Shown: positions 7,351-15,801 of the stretch, one piece after another
Layout of the letters: each line of letters starts with the position of its first letter
Position numbering within the stretch: the first letter of the stretch is position 1
Assembly (NCBI RefSeq): GCF_019303475.1
Contig: NZ_JABLSI010000019.1
Coordinates: 62,001-126,000 of the forward strand
Origin: Streptomyces sp. JJ38
Lineage (GTDB): Bacteria; Actinomycetota; Actinomycetes; Streptomycetales; Streptomycetaceae
DNA length: 64,000 nucleotides
Reading direction: 5' to 3'
Translations under genes and position numbers: made by a program
The notes under the pieces: model-generated
Databases searched by the model: none
Told to the model about the DNA's origin: nothing
Seen by the model: only the letters and a program-made list of their open reading frames with translations

Positions 7351-8868
7351 CTATCGGACGGCGACTGCGCGCGCCCGCAACAGCGCGTCGAGTGCCCTCA
7401 CCGGTGACGTCGGGCGCATCGTCAGCCGGGCGTCGAGTGCCGTCTCCCACTGCTCGGTCAGCCCGAACCCGAGGCGTTTGCGCATGCCCGGGGTGACGTG
7501 GGCGTAGCGCGCTGAAACGGAGCCGTCGATGTGGCCCATGCGCTCGTCCATGAGGACCTTCTCGGTACCGAGGTCCTCCATCATCGTCCGGTGAGTGTGG
7601 CGCAGGCCATGAGGGGTGAGGCCCTTGGCTATCGGGAGCCAGCAGGCGTCGGCCCGGTCGCTGGCACCGCGTCCCCGGGCCGGGGCTCCGGGCCACGGCT
7701 CACCGAGCAGTGGTACGGGGCGGGCCACCTGGGGTGCCTTCTTCGGGTACCAGCCGGATACGGCCGGGGTGAACAGCCAGGTTGCAAACCCGTTCCTGCG
7801 CCAGGGCGCGGCATGCTCCGGCACGACGCTGCCCCGCACGAAGCCCAGGTCCGCGATGGCCTGCTTCACCTTCGTTCGCGTGGCTTCGGCGACGCGGTCA
7901 GGGCAGTTGAGGACGTTGGACACGGTGCCCGTGGAGACTTCGGCATGGCGGGCGACATCTACGAGTTTCGCGCCGTGGTGGCCGCCGGTGCGAGCCGCGC
8001 CTTGGCCCCGGAAGACGTAGGTCTTGCCGTGCCAGGAGCACGGTGTGGGCTTGGTGCGGGCGATGTGGTTGGCGACCAGGGCCGACAGCCAGTCCATCGA
8101 GTCGATGGTTCGGTAGCTGTCGTCCTTGGGCGGGCAGCGCACCAGTTCTCCCGTGTCGAGTTCGTACAGTTGCCACTCGACACGGACGGCGCCGGGGCGG
8201 ACGAAGGCGGTCTCGAGGCCGACGACTTCGCCCCAGCGCATGCCGGTGTACTCCTTGAGGACGACGGCGACGAACTCGTCGTCGCGGCCGGAGAGCAGGG
8301 CGGCTCGCTCGGCGGTGAGCAGGATGCCGAGCGCGTCGGTGACGACCTTCTCCGGGCCACGGTCGCGGGAGCGGCCGGCTCGCTTGCCGCGCCCTCGTCG
8401 CCTGGCCGCTGGGTTGGACGGGATCAGGCCCTCGTCGATCGCGTCCTCGAAGATCAGGTGGAGCGTGGAGCGCCAGGTCTTGACGCTGGAGGCCGCGTAC
8501 GCAGCCCGCTCCTTCTTCTCCCAGGCATCGACGTCCGTGCGCAGGATGCCCGCGAGCGCCTTGTCCTCGAAGTCGGGCAGCAGGTGTTCCTCGATGTGGC
8601 GCTTGTAGTTCTGCATGGTCGAGGCGGCCAGGTCCTGGGCTTCGTACCAGCGGTTCGCGTACTCGCCGAAGGTCTCCTGGCCGAGCGCCGGATCGCGCCA
8701 GTCGCCGCGCCGGTACTTGTTCTCGGCCTCACTCGCGGCGCGCTGGGCCTCGCCCTTGGTGGCGAACCGGATCGCCTTGCCGTTCTCATCGACGACCGTG
8801 AGGTGCTTGCCCGGGGCGGTCTTGTATCGGCCGCGCCAATAGTTTCCGCGCTTCTCCGCGAAACCCAA
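7351..8868 (-). CDS. int: Tyrosine recombinase (integrase) with an inserted LacI-type helix-turn-helix
   Basis: 505 residues. The N-terminal part holds an AP2-like arm-binding domain (NYWRGRYKTAPGKHL) and a SAM-like core-binding domain (TFGEYANRWYEAQDLAAST). The catalytic residues are visible: Arg211 (YTGMRWGE), His420-Leu-Arg423 (TPHGLRHTH), His446 (RMGHIDG) and nucleophile Tyr455 (SARYAHVTPGM). Residues 300-345 are a clear LacI-family DNA-binding domain (KLVDVARHAEVSTGTVSNVL, then RVAEATRTKVKQAIADLGFV) placed between the Arg and the HxxR motifs, which makes the protein about 100 residues longer than usual. The gene reads toward the left att repeat, and the excisionase is just upstream. Confidence 0.92.
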   Translation of the reverse strand: MGFAEKRGNYWRGRYKTAPGKHLTVVDENGKAIRFATKGEAQRAASEAENKYRRGDWRDPALGQETFGEYANRWYEAQDLAASTMQNYKRHIEEHLLPDFEDKALAGILRTDVDAWEKKERAAYAASSVKTWRSTLHLIFEDAIDEGLIPSNPAARRRGRGKRAGRSRDRGPEKVVTDALGILLTAERAALLSGRDDEFVAVVLKEYTGMRWGEVVGLETAFVRPGAVRVEWQLYELDTGELVRCPPKDDSYRTIDSMDWLSALVANHIARTKPTPCSWHGKTYVFRGQGAARTGGHHGAKLVDVARHAEVSTGTVSNVLNCPDRVAEATRTKVKQAIADLGFVRGSVVPEHAAPWRRNGFATWLFTPAVSGWYPKKAPQVARPVPLLGEPWPGAPARGRGASDRADACWLPIAKGLTPHGLRHTHRTMMEDLGTEKVLMDERMGHIDGSVSARYAHVTPGMRKRLGFGLTEQWETALDARLTMRPTSPVRALDALLRARAVAVR

Positions 8869-8911
8869 GTCCCGCTTCCTCCTCTTGTTCCGCTTCGTTG
8901 GTGGCGGCGCG

Positions 8912-9307
8912 CTACGCGACGGTGTCGTACTGCGTCCGACGCGGTGGACGGGCGCGCAGGCGTGGTGCCGAGGTACCGGGCGACCGGCGAGGTCGCGGGG
9001 GACCGGCTTGAGGGGCCGACATCGAAACCGGCCCTGCCACCGCTGCGACGGCCCGCGGCGGCAGGGTCGGCCGCTCCTCGTAGAGGCGCACGATCTCGGC
9101 GAGATGGTCGGCTGTGAATCGGTAGGCGCGACCGACTCGGGTGTGTGGGATCAGGCGCCGCCGTGCTCGGTCCTTGACCCACCAGGCGGAGCAGCCGAGG
9201 ACCTCGGCGATCTCCTCGGGCCGGTAGAGGCGAGAACGGGCAGCTTCGGCCCCGCTGCCGGGGAGACCGGTCGCAGGGGCAGAGGGCATCGCGGCGTGAC
9301 GCTGCAA
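8912..9307 (-). CDS. xis: Excisionase / helix-turn-helix protein
   Basis: 131 residues. Residues from about 25 to 85 form a MerR-like winged helix of the excisionase type (YRPEEIAEVLGCSAWWVKDR, then HTRVGRAYRFTADHLAEI). It lies 43 bp upstream of the integrase in the same direction, the usual xis-int order of actinobacterial elements. The C-terminal arginine- and proline-rich tail is probably disordered. The start may be the ATG at 9307 or the second Met six residues later. Likely role: direct excision of the 4346-41041 element. Confidence 0.8.
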   Translation of the reverse strand: MQRHAAMPSAPATGLPGSGAEAARSRLYRPEEIAEVLGCSAWWVKDRARRRLIPHTRVGRAYRFTADHLAEIVRLYEERPTLPPRAVAAVAGPVSMSAPQAGPPRPRRSPGTSAPRLRARPPRRTQYDTVA

Positions 9308-9342
9308 GGAGGTGTTTCCTGTCTCGGTGGAGGTGTGCTCGG

Positions 9343-9630
9343 TCAGCGGTGCTGGACGCGCTTCATCAGAGCGCGCCCCGGTCCTGGCAGCAGGACGAGG
9401 TGCGGGGCGAGGAGAGCTTCGATGACGGCGAGGTCATCGACGTCGCAGCAGCGCTGAGCGCGTTCGATGCGGGACATCGTCGTGTCGGGCCTGGATATAC
9501 CCGTGGACGGTCACGAGCTCAGCCAACTGGCCTTCGGACAGGCTGGGTTTGAGGCGGAGAGTTCCGAGGGTTCGGGCGCCCCTGTATTCCTGTTGCCACG
9601 GTTTCCAATATTGGTGCTGTCATGGCTCAC
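9343..9630 (-). pseudogene. Decayed helix-turn-helix regulator with two frameshifts
   Basis: Read on the minus strand, pieces of one protein appear in different frames: a start MTAP (ATG at 9623), then WKPWQQEYRGARTLGTLRLK and SLSEGQLAELVTVHGYIQAR (XRE-like helices), then SRIERAQRCCDVDDLAVIEA and LLAPHLVLLPGPGRALMKRV ending at 9343. Joining them needs about one extra base near 9612 and two missing bases near the ARHDD/SRIER junction; the 281-nt span is 3n-1, in agreement. It sits upstream of xis, so it was probably a regulator of excision. A sequencing error could explain one shift but hardly both. Confidence 0.65.
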
Positions 9631-10131
9631 TTGTAGCGTGCATTCGCCGGTTTGGTTAACCGGCGATCGTGGTCTATGTTCCGCCTGGCGCCGTTCAAGC
9701 GAGTGGTGATCCGGCGATCCTTCAAGGGGCAGGATTCACAATGCTGCGCAACTCCCTGGACGTCTCTGACGTGCGGTGTTGTGTTGTAACTTCGTCGTCG
9801 GCAGCACGTCAACGGCTTGGCGATGTGATGCTTCTGGCTCGGCATTCTGGGCACTTTTTGGTCAGCCGCCGATCGTGCCCTACCGTTTTCGCGCCACCCT
9901 CTTCGGCTCGATTCTCGGCGCCGTTCTGCCGTGAGAGATGCGACCGGATTGGGCTGGACTTGTGCGACCTGGGTGTGGCTGTGTTGAGGGCACCCCCAGA
10001 AATCGCGACCGGCTCTCAGTGCACCCTGCGCCAACAGCCGGGCACCGCCCTGCCCTTACGCCCCGACCGCCCCGATCCACGGTGCGCCGTGGGATCTCCG
10101 CCCACCGGCAACCGAGTGAGGACCGCCCCTC
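9631..10131. other. Control region between the xis/int side and the replication genes
   Basis: About 500 bp without a supported gene. It contains an imperfect palindrome CCGGTTTGGTTAACCGG at 9649-9664 and a related CCGGCGATC near 9711, possible operators for the divergent modules. A GTGAGGA ribosome site precedes the 10132 start. Confidence 0.4.
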
Positions 10132-11061
10132 GTGGCACGAATTCGCACCATCAAGCCCGAAGCCTTCGTTTCCGAATCCCTCGCCGCCGTCACAATCACC
10201 GCCGAGCGCACCTTCTTCGGCCTGCTGACCCAGGCCGACGATCAGGGCCGCCACCGCGACCACGCCGCGATCATCGCCGGCCAGCTGTGGGTTCTGCGCC
10301 CGGACCACACCCCCGCCCACGTCGAGGAGGACCTCGCCCAACTCTCCGACGCGGGCCTCATCTGCCGCTACCAGGGCCCGGACCACAAGCGCTACCTCCA
10401 CATCGTGACCTGGCAGCAGCATCAGAAGATCAACCGGCCCAGCAAGAGCCGTCTCCCCGCCTGCCCACACCACGACGCCCCGGCCGACACCACGCAGATC
10501 ACCGAGCGCGCCACAACGGCCAACGTCACAGAGCCCGCACCGCCGTCTCACGGAACCCTCCGTGAGAGCTCCGGCGAAGCGCGGGAGCACCCGGGGAATC
10601 TCGGCACCGAAGACGAATTTGCAGGTCAGAAGGGCTTCACGGAGCCCTCCGTGAAAGCGCCCGGAGGAGTCCCCGCGATGGCGGTGACGCCTCATCGTCC
10701 GGATCTAGGACCTAGGAACATGGATCTAGGAACTACCCCTTCGGGGGGCGCAAGCGCCCCCGCACCCGACACCGTCTCAGCCCAGCAGCTCATCGCCGAG
10801 TACGCCGCCGCCTGTACCCATCGCCCACCCAGGGACGTCCTGAGCCACCTCGGCCAGCAGGTGCGCAAACTGCTCGACGAGGGCATCACCCCCGCGCACA
10901 TCCGCTCCGGGCTCGAACGGCACCGTGCCAAGGGCCTGCACCCCAGCACCCTGCCGAGCCTGGTGCACGAAGCCATGAACGCCACACCCAACACGTCGCC
11001 TGTCCACAGGCCGTGGACGAACCCCACCGACGTCGCCGCCGCCTACGGAGAAGAGCTCTGA
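10132..11061 (+). CDS. Winged-helix replication protein (actinophage/plasmid type)
   Basis: 309 residues from a GTG. Residues 1-110 follow a pattern common in actinophage and Streptomyces-element replication proteins: ARIRTIKPEAFVSESLAAV, TFFGLLTQADDQGR, then VEEDLAQLSDAGLICRY and a WQQHQKINRPSKSRLP end. This is a winged-helix DNA-binding domain. A proline-rich linker of about 90 residues follows, then a helical C-terminal region (RDVLSHLGQQVRKLLDEGI) that resembles a helicase-loader contact domain. It overlaps the DnaC-like gene next to it, so together they should recruit the host helicase to the element origin. Confidence 0.75.
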   Translation: MARIRTIKPEAFVSESLAAVTITAERTFFGLLTQADDQGRHRDHAAIIAGQLWVLRPDHTPAHVEEDLAQLSDAGLICRYQGPDHKRYLHIVTWQQHQKINRPSKSRLPACPHHDAPADTTQITERATTANVTEPAPPSHGTLRESSGEAREHPGNLGTEDEFAGQKGFTEPSVKAPGGVPAMAVTPHRPDLGPRNMDLGTTPSGGASAPAPDTVSAQQLIAEYAAACTHRPPRDVLSHLGQQVRKLLDEGITPAHIRSGLERHRAKGLHPSTLPSLVHEAMNATPNTSPVHRPWTNPTDVAAAYGEEL

Positions 11062-11753
11062 CCGCCACCCGCACCCGCGCGCCCCAGCACGTCGGCCCAA
11101 TCGCCGACCGGCTCAACCGGATCCTCGCCGACCGCGGCATCGACCCGAGCGCCGCAATCGAGGAGCCACCGGACGAGCCGATCACCGCGCTGGAACTCGC
11201 CGACGCCCGCATCCCCGCCCGCTACCGCCGCGCCCTGGCCGACCACCCACAGGTCACCACCTGGGCCGACCAGGTCGCCCATGCCGGACGCCCCGGCCCC
11301 GGCGGGCCCGGCATCGCGGAAGGCCCGTCGCTGCTGATCGCGGGCCCCACCGGCACCGGCAAGACCCACCAGGCGTACGGCGCCATCCGGGCCCTCCTCG
11401 CCCGTGGCGTCCGCCTGCGCTGGGAAGCCACCACCACCGCCGACCTGCACGCTCGCCTCCGCCCGCGGACCGGGCACGACGCCGAACGCGACCTGGAGAC
11501 GCTGGCTCGGTGCCCGCTGCTGCTCCTGGACGACCTCGGCGCGGCCAAGACCAGCGAGTGGACCGAGGAACTCACCTACCGGCTCATCAACCACCGGTAC
11601 GAGCACCTGCGCCCCACCCTCATCACCACCAACCTCCCCACCGCCGAGCTGCGTACCGCACTCGGCGACCGCGTCGCCTCACGCCTCGCCGAGATGACAG
11701 ATCGCGTCATCCTCACCGGCCCCGACCGACGCCGCACCGCGCCCACCGCTTGA
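11013..11753 (+). CDS. DnaC/IstB-like ATP-binding helicase loader
   Basis: Up to 246 residues. Walker A GPTGTGKT lies near residue 111, Walker B LLLLDDLGAAK near 170, and TLITTNLP is the sensor-1 Asn region, all as in DnaC-type AAA+ loaders. The start is unclear: a GTG at 11013 overlaps the upstream gene by 49 bp, and conserved sequence (HVGPIADRLNRILADRG) begins about 28 residues in; a CTG at 11058 next to the upstream stop is another candidate. Paired with the winged-helix protein, it forms the replication module of the element. Confidence 0.85.
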   Translation: MDEPHRRRRRLRRRALTATRTRAPQHVGPIADRLNRILADRGIDPSAAIEEPPDEPITALELADARIPARYRRALADHPQVTTWADQVAHAGRPGPGGPGIAEGPSLLIAGPTGTGKTHQAYGAIRALLARGVRLRWEATTTADLHARLRPRTGHDAERDLETLARCPLLLLDDLGAAKTSEWTEELTYRLINHRYEHLRPTLITTNLPTAELRTALGDRVASRLAEMTDRVILTGPDRRRTAPTA

Positions 11754-11872
11754 CCGCCCCGCCCGCGCTCACACCTGCACCGAACCGCGCGGGCCCCTCC
11801 TTGTCGAGGGCATCAGGCGACTCCCGCGCCGATCACCCGCGCCTTCTGCTTCCCCGCACCTTGGAGAACCCG

Positions 11873-13246
11873 CTGTCCCCTACCGCCTTCGCGCCCCAGG
11901 CCACCCGGAGCACCGACACCCCTCTCCTCCCGGACTGGGCCACCTCACCCACGACCACCGCGGTGCTTCTTCTGCTCGTCGTCCTGCTCGCCGGATGGGT
12001 GATCCGCCAGCAGCGCCGTCGGCCGTCCGAAGCCAGCCGATGGCGCGGAACGGTCGCAGCGCGAGTCGCTGCCGTGGCCGCGCTGGGCTGCACCGCGTAC
12101 AGCGCGGACACCAGCTGGCGGTTCGCCGCCGACTACCTGGACATGGGCAGCACCGTAGAGCGCGCCTTCATGTTCGCCACCGCGGAGCTGGCTCTGTTCG
12201 CGACAGCCCTGATGGCCCGCCAGAACCTCAACGGTCCGACACGGGCACCGGGGCTGCCCGGAGTCCTGGTGTGGGTGATCACCGCAGTGCAGATCATCCC
12301 CGCCTACGCCGAGTCCGGTCCCGTCGGCGGAACCGTGCGAGCCCTGATCGGACCGGTCATGGCCGCGATGCTGTGGCACTTGGCCATGGGCATCGAGCTG
12401 CGCCACCGGGCACCCGAAGCGGTCTCACGGAGCCTGGTCGCCGTCCTCATGCGCCAAGCGCGCGAACGCCTGCTGGCCCGGCTGAGCATTGCCGACCAGG
12501 ACGCGGACGCCACCCGGCTCATCCGCGGGCGTGCCCTGAGCGAATCCGTTGCCCTGATCCTGCGCGCCGAGTCGATGACCGACCAGCAGCGCGGCAAGCG
12601 GCGGGGACGACGCCTGACAGAGCGCCTCCACGAGGCCCTGGAGCGGGCCGACGTCGACAGCGACCCGCGCCAGGACGAGCTGCTGCTGCGCAAGCTCGCC
12701 ACTCGCAAGCAGGCGCTCGGCCTCGCCTCCATCACGCTGCCGCCGCGCTGGCACGCCCCGACCTCGTACGCCGCCCGTGACTCCGGGCACAAGCACCCGC
12801 GTACCGCCCGCCCGGAACCAGCCCCACGGGCAGAGGAAACTGCCCGCCCGCACCCGTCGGGACCACACGACGATCAGCTGTCCCCGACTGCCCGCCCACA
12901 GTCTGCCCGCCCGACGCCAGCACCGCCCTCACGGGCGGAGCCCGGGCTCCGCCCGCCCGAAGACCGCCCGTCGCTCACGGGCGACGCCTCCGACAGTGTC
13001 CCGGGCAGACGTAAGCGAAATCGGGCGGCCCGGAAGAGCCGGGAGGACAGCAAACCCCGCGCCTCCGACGAGGTCATCCTGACCTTCACCCGCCGTATGT
13101 ACGAGGAGACCGGAAGCGTCGGTCGCGATCGTGTGGAGGACGCCCTGCGCGATGCCGACTACACCGTTTCCAGCGACGACGCCGGACGCGTGGTCCGCGA
13201 GTTCAAGAAGCAACTCACGGCCACGCCCAGCGCCCCCGCTCCCTGA
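11873..13246 (+). CDS. Multi-pass membrane protein of the mobilization/replication operon
   Basis: About 457 residues from a CTG at 11873 that has GGAG seven bases upstream; a TTG at 11861 or 11801 is possible. Five hydrophobic segments are seen in the first ~200 residues (AVLLLLVVLLAGWVI, VAAVAALGCTAYSA, FMFATAELALFATALM, VLVWVITAVQIIPAYA, GPVMAAMLWHLAMG). The second half is soluble, basic and proline-rich, ending in a helical domain (EVILTFTRRMYEETGSVG, then VVREFKKQL) that looks DNA-binding. The layout recalls SpdB-like spread proteins or DUF2637 proteins of Streptomyces plasmids. A role in transfer is inferred from position, just before mobC. Confidence 0.65.
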   Translation: MSPTAFAPQATRSTDTPLLPDWATSPTTTAVLLLLVVLLAGWVIRQQRRRPSEASRWRGTVAARVAAVAALGCTAYSADTSWRFAADYLDMGSTVERAFMFATAELALFATALMARQNLNGPTRAPGLPGVLVWVITAVQIIPAYAESGPVGGTVRALIGPVMAAMLWHLAMGIELRHRAPEAVSRSLVAVLMRQARERLLARLSIADQDADATRLIRGRALSESVALILRAESMTDQQRGKRRGRRLTERLHEALERADVDSDPRQDELLLRKLATRKQALGLASITLPPRWHAPTSYAARDSGHKHPRTARPEPAPRAEETARPHPSGPHDDQLSPTARPQSARPTPAPPSRAEPGLRPPEDRPSLTGDASDSVPGRRKRNRAARKSREDSKPRASDEVILTFTRRMYEETGSVGRDRVEDALRDADYTVSSDDAGRVVREFKKQLTATPSAPAP

Positions 13247-13295
13247 CCCTCACAGCCAACTGCTCCTGTAACCAGGTACTGAGACGGAGGTCCCC

Positions 13296-13931
13296 ATGCG
13301 CGCCCGGCACCGGGAAGAACCCACCACCCACGACGACTCGCCGCCGGTCATCCCAGCCCCGAGCGGAGTGAGCGGAGCAAGGTATGGCATTGGACCGTCC
13401 AAGGGCCGGACCAATGCCGAAGCCTCCGCCCTGGGGGTGGCGGAGGCAGCACCCCGGCGCGAGGGCGCACCGGGGCAGGGGGTCGTGCGTGCCGCCGACG
13501 AGGCCGCGGTGCACCGTGTCGCCCGTCGTCGTGCCCGCCAGGGCGTGCAGCGTACAGAGCGTGTCGATGTTCGCTACGGCGCCGACGAGAAGCCCCTGAT
13601 CCTGGCCGAGGCCCGTCGGCTCGGTCTGGCCGCCGCCCACTACGTCGGCGCTGTCGTCATGGCGCATGTCCGCGGTGACCTCGCCCTGCCCGGCCGACGC
13701 ACAGCGGCCGATGACCTGATTGACGAGCTCGCCTCGCTGCGCACGCAGGTCGCCAGGATCGGCACGAACGTGAACCAGATCGCCCACCGCTTGAACGCGG
13801 GCGGCGATCCACACCCTGGGGACGCGTCCGTGCTCGCCGAGGCCGGACGGATCGTGGCCCTGGTAAAGCAGGCGGTTGCTGCGATCGACACGGCCGCCGA
13901 TGTGGCCGCCACGCACCGCCGGGCGGCCTGA
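13296..13931 (+). CDS. MobC-like relaxosome protein
   Basis: 211 residues. The C-terminal half matches bacterial mobilization protein MobC: RVDVRYGADEKPLILAEARR (ribbon-helix-helix), then LRTQVARIGTNVNQIAHRLN, the family signature. The first ~65 residues are not conserved in character and overlap inverted repeats that may be oriT, so the true start could be further in (for example near the VVRAADEAAVHRV segment). It lies directly before the relaxase gene and would bind oriT and help the relaxase nick. Confidence 0.8.
   Translation: MRARHREEPTTHDDSPPVIPAPSGVSGARYGIGPSKGRTNAEASALGVAEAAPRREGAPGQGVVRAADEAAVHRVARRRARQGVQRTERVDVRYGADEKPLILAEARRLGLAAAHYVGAVVMAHVRGDLALPGRRTAADDLIDELASLRTQVARIGTNVNQIAHRLNAGGDPHPGDASVLAEAGRIVALVKQAVAAIDTAADVAATHRRAA
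13386..13447. other. Candidate oriT: two inverted repeats at the 5' end of mobC
   Basis: GGCATTGGACCG (13386-13397) pairs with CGGACCAATGCC (13407-13418), 11 of 12 bases, and GCCTCCGCC (13422-13430) pairs perfectly with GGCGGAGGC (13439-13447). Neighbouring inverted repeats beside mobC/relaxase genes are typical of transfer origins. The nick site cannot be placed by eye. Confidence 0.4.
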
Positions 13932-15575
13932 TTGATCGCCAACATCGTCAAGCCCGGGCACAAGACCCGGGGTGTCCTCAACTACCTGTACGGGCCCGGC
14001 CGCGCGAACGAGCACACCGACCCCCACCTCGTCGCCTCCTTCGACGGCTTCGCCCCCGACCCCGGCCGCGACCCCGACGCCACATTGGCCCAGCTCACGG
14101 CTGTCCTCGACCTGCGGGTCAAGCAGGCCGGCGACAAGGCGCCGAACGACCACGTGTGGCACTGCTCGATCCGCGCCGCGCCCGAGGACCGAGTCTTGTC
14201 CGACGACGAGTGGGGCATCATCGCCCGCCGGGTGCTGAACGCCACCGGCATCGCTCCGGTAGGCGATCCCGACGCCTGCCGCTGGGTCGCCGTCCGCCAC
14301 GCCGACGATCACATCCACATCGTCGCCACCAAGGTCCGAGGCGACCTCCGCCCGCCCCGCAACTGGAACGACTTCCTGCATGCCGACAACGAACTCGCTG
14401 CTATCGAGGAGCAGTACGGCCTGCGCCAGGTGGTACGCGGTGACCGGACCGCCGCCAAGCGGCCCACCCGTGCCGAGCAGGAGAAGGCCCGCCGCACCGG
14501 AAACGCCCGGACCGCCCGCGAGCGCCTGCGCACCACGGTCCGCACCGCCCTCGCGGCTGCCGCCAGCACCGAGGAGTTCTTCCGCCTTCTCGAAGGCTCC
14601 GGGGTCCTCGTGGACATCCAGTACTTCCCCTCCGGGGATGTCCGCGGGTACAAGGTCGCCGTCGACGGCGACACCAACAAGGACGGCCAGCCCGTCTGGT
14701 TCTCCGGCTCCACCCTCGCACCCGATCTCTCCTACCCCAAGATCGCCGATCGGTTGGAGTCTGTGACGACACCAACGGCGGATCGCACCCAGTCCCCTGC
14801 CTGGCGACGCCTCACCCAGGCCGCCGACCAGACGCCCGACCTCCTCGCAACCATCGACGACGGGACTGGGCAGGCGCACATTGCCGCCCTCGCCGAGACC
14901 CTCAACGCCCTGCCCCTGATCGCACCCGCGGATCTTCGGCCCCAGCTCGTACAGGCAGCAGCCGCCTTCGAACGAGCCAGCCGCTCCCGCATCCGCGCTC
15001 GCCACCAGCAAGCCCGCGCCACCCGGGCCGCCGTCAAGGCGGTCCTGCGTGAACCCGCCCCGAAGGACGGAGCCGTCCTCGCAGCCCTGTTCGACGCCCT
15101 CCTCCTGGCGGTCGTCGCCGCCTGCCACTGGCACCAGGCCCGCCACCACGACCAGCAGGCCGAAGCGGCCGCCCTGACCGCCGAGCACCTCCGCGCCGTC
15201 TACCAGGCAGCCGCAGTCCAGCCGCTGGCAGTGATCCACCGTCGAGGCCGGCGCCTCGCCCTACCGCGGCTTCAACAGCAGGCGACCGTTGTGCGCCAGG
15301 TCCTCCCGGACCTGGCCGACCAGATCGTCGCCGAAACCGGCTGGCCCGCCCTCGCCGCCACCCTCACCGACACCACCGCCGCCGGCCACGACCCCGCCGC
15401 CCTCCTCGCCCAAGCCACCCGACACTGGGAACTCGACACCGCCACCAGCCTCAGCGACGTCCTCACCTGGCGCCTGCGCCGCCTCGCCGACCTCCCCCAG
15501 CACACCCCCGGCGCCACGACCAGCCAAGAGCCGGCCCGGCCTGCCCGTTCCGCCTCGGCGCGCCGTGCGCGCTGA
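13932..15575 (+). CDS. MobA/VirD2-type relaxase
   Basis: 547 residues from a TTG adjoining the mobC stop. Motif I supplies the candidate nicking tyrosines (GVLNYLYGPG, residues ~15-24). Motif III is HADDHIHIVATKVR near residue 123, giving the three-histidine metal site. The relaxase domain covers about residues 1-240; the remainder is helical and alanine-rich with no helicase or primase motif. It should cleave oriT and stay bound to the 5' end during transfer. No TraB/FtsK-type translocase gene is present in the element, so mobilization by a co-resident conjugative element is expected. Confidence 0.88.
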   Translation: MIANIVKPGHKTRGVLNYLYGPGRANEHTDPHLVASFDGFAPDPGRDPDATLAQLTAVLDLRVKQAGDKAPNDHVWHCSIRAAPEDRVLSDDEWGIIARRVLNATGIAPVGDPDACRWVAVRHADDHIHIVATKVRGDLRPPRNWNDFLHADNELAAIEEQYGLRQVVRGDRTAAKRPTRAEQEKARRTGNARTARERLRTTVRTALAAAASTEEFFRLLEGSGVLVDIQYFPSGDVRGYKVAVDGDTNKDGQPVWFSGSTLAPDLSYPKIADRLESVTTPTADRTQSPAWRRLTQAADQTPDLLATIDDGTGQAHIAALAETLNALPLIAPADLRPQLVQAAAAFERASRSRIRARHQQARATRAAVKAVLREPAPKDGAVLAALFDALLLAVVAACHWHQARHHDQQAEAAALTAEHLRAVYQAAAVQPLAVIHRRGRRLALPRLQQQATVVRQVLPDLADQIVAETGWPALAATLTDTTAAGHDPAALLAQATRHWELDTATSLSDVLTWRLRRLADLPQHTPGATTSQEPARPARSASARRAR

Positions 15576-15597
15576 ACTCTGCCCACCTATCCGACAA

Positions 15598-15795
15598 GGA
15601 ATCCTGAAGATCCACCCTCGCCGCCGACATGTTCCCGATGCTCAGCGAGGACGACTGCTCGACCTCACCGAGTCCATCAAGACCGAAGGCCAGCACAGGG
15701 CGATCGCCCTCGACGCCGAGGGCGTCCTCCTCGACGGCCGCAGCCGTCGCACTGCCTACAGGCTCGCCGGCATTGAGCCCCGCTTCGGCGCATGA
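15598..15795 (+). pseudogene. Remnant of a ParB-like protein
   Basis: Pieces of a ParB/Spo0J N-terminal domain occur in shifting frames: LKIHP (15604 on), ADMFPMLSED (around 15626-15652) and LLDLTESIKTEGQHRAIALD plus GVLLDGRSRRTAYRLAGIEP up to a TGA at 15795. At least two frameshifts are needed to join them, and the protein ends about 60 residues in, long before the partition and dimer domains. Probably a broken element-maintenance or regulatory gene left at a recombination junction. Confidence 0.65.
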
Positions 15796-15801
15796 CCCGG
15801 T

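Noticed and set aside
9669-10565. 298-residue plus-strand frame across the control region
   Set aside because: Its second half is the wrong frame of the winged-helix replication gene; the first half has no conserved sequence.
11873-13246. TraB/FtsK-type transfer ATPase
   Set aside because: The protein has membrane segments but no Walker A or B motif.
13215-15239. 674-residue minus-strand open frame
   Set aside because: Shadow of mobC and the relaxase, which have recognisable motifs on the plus strand.
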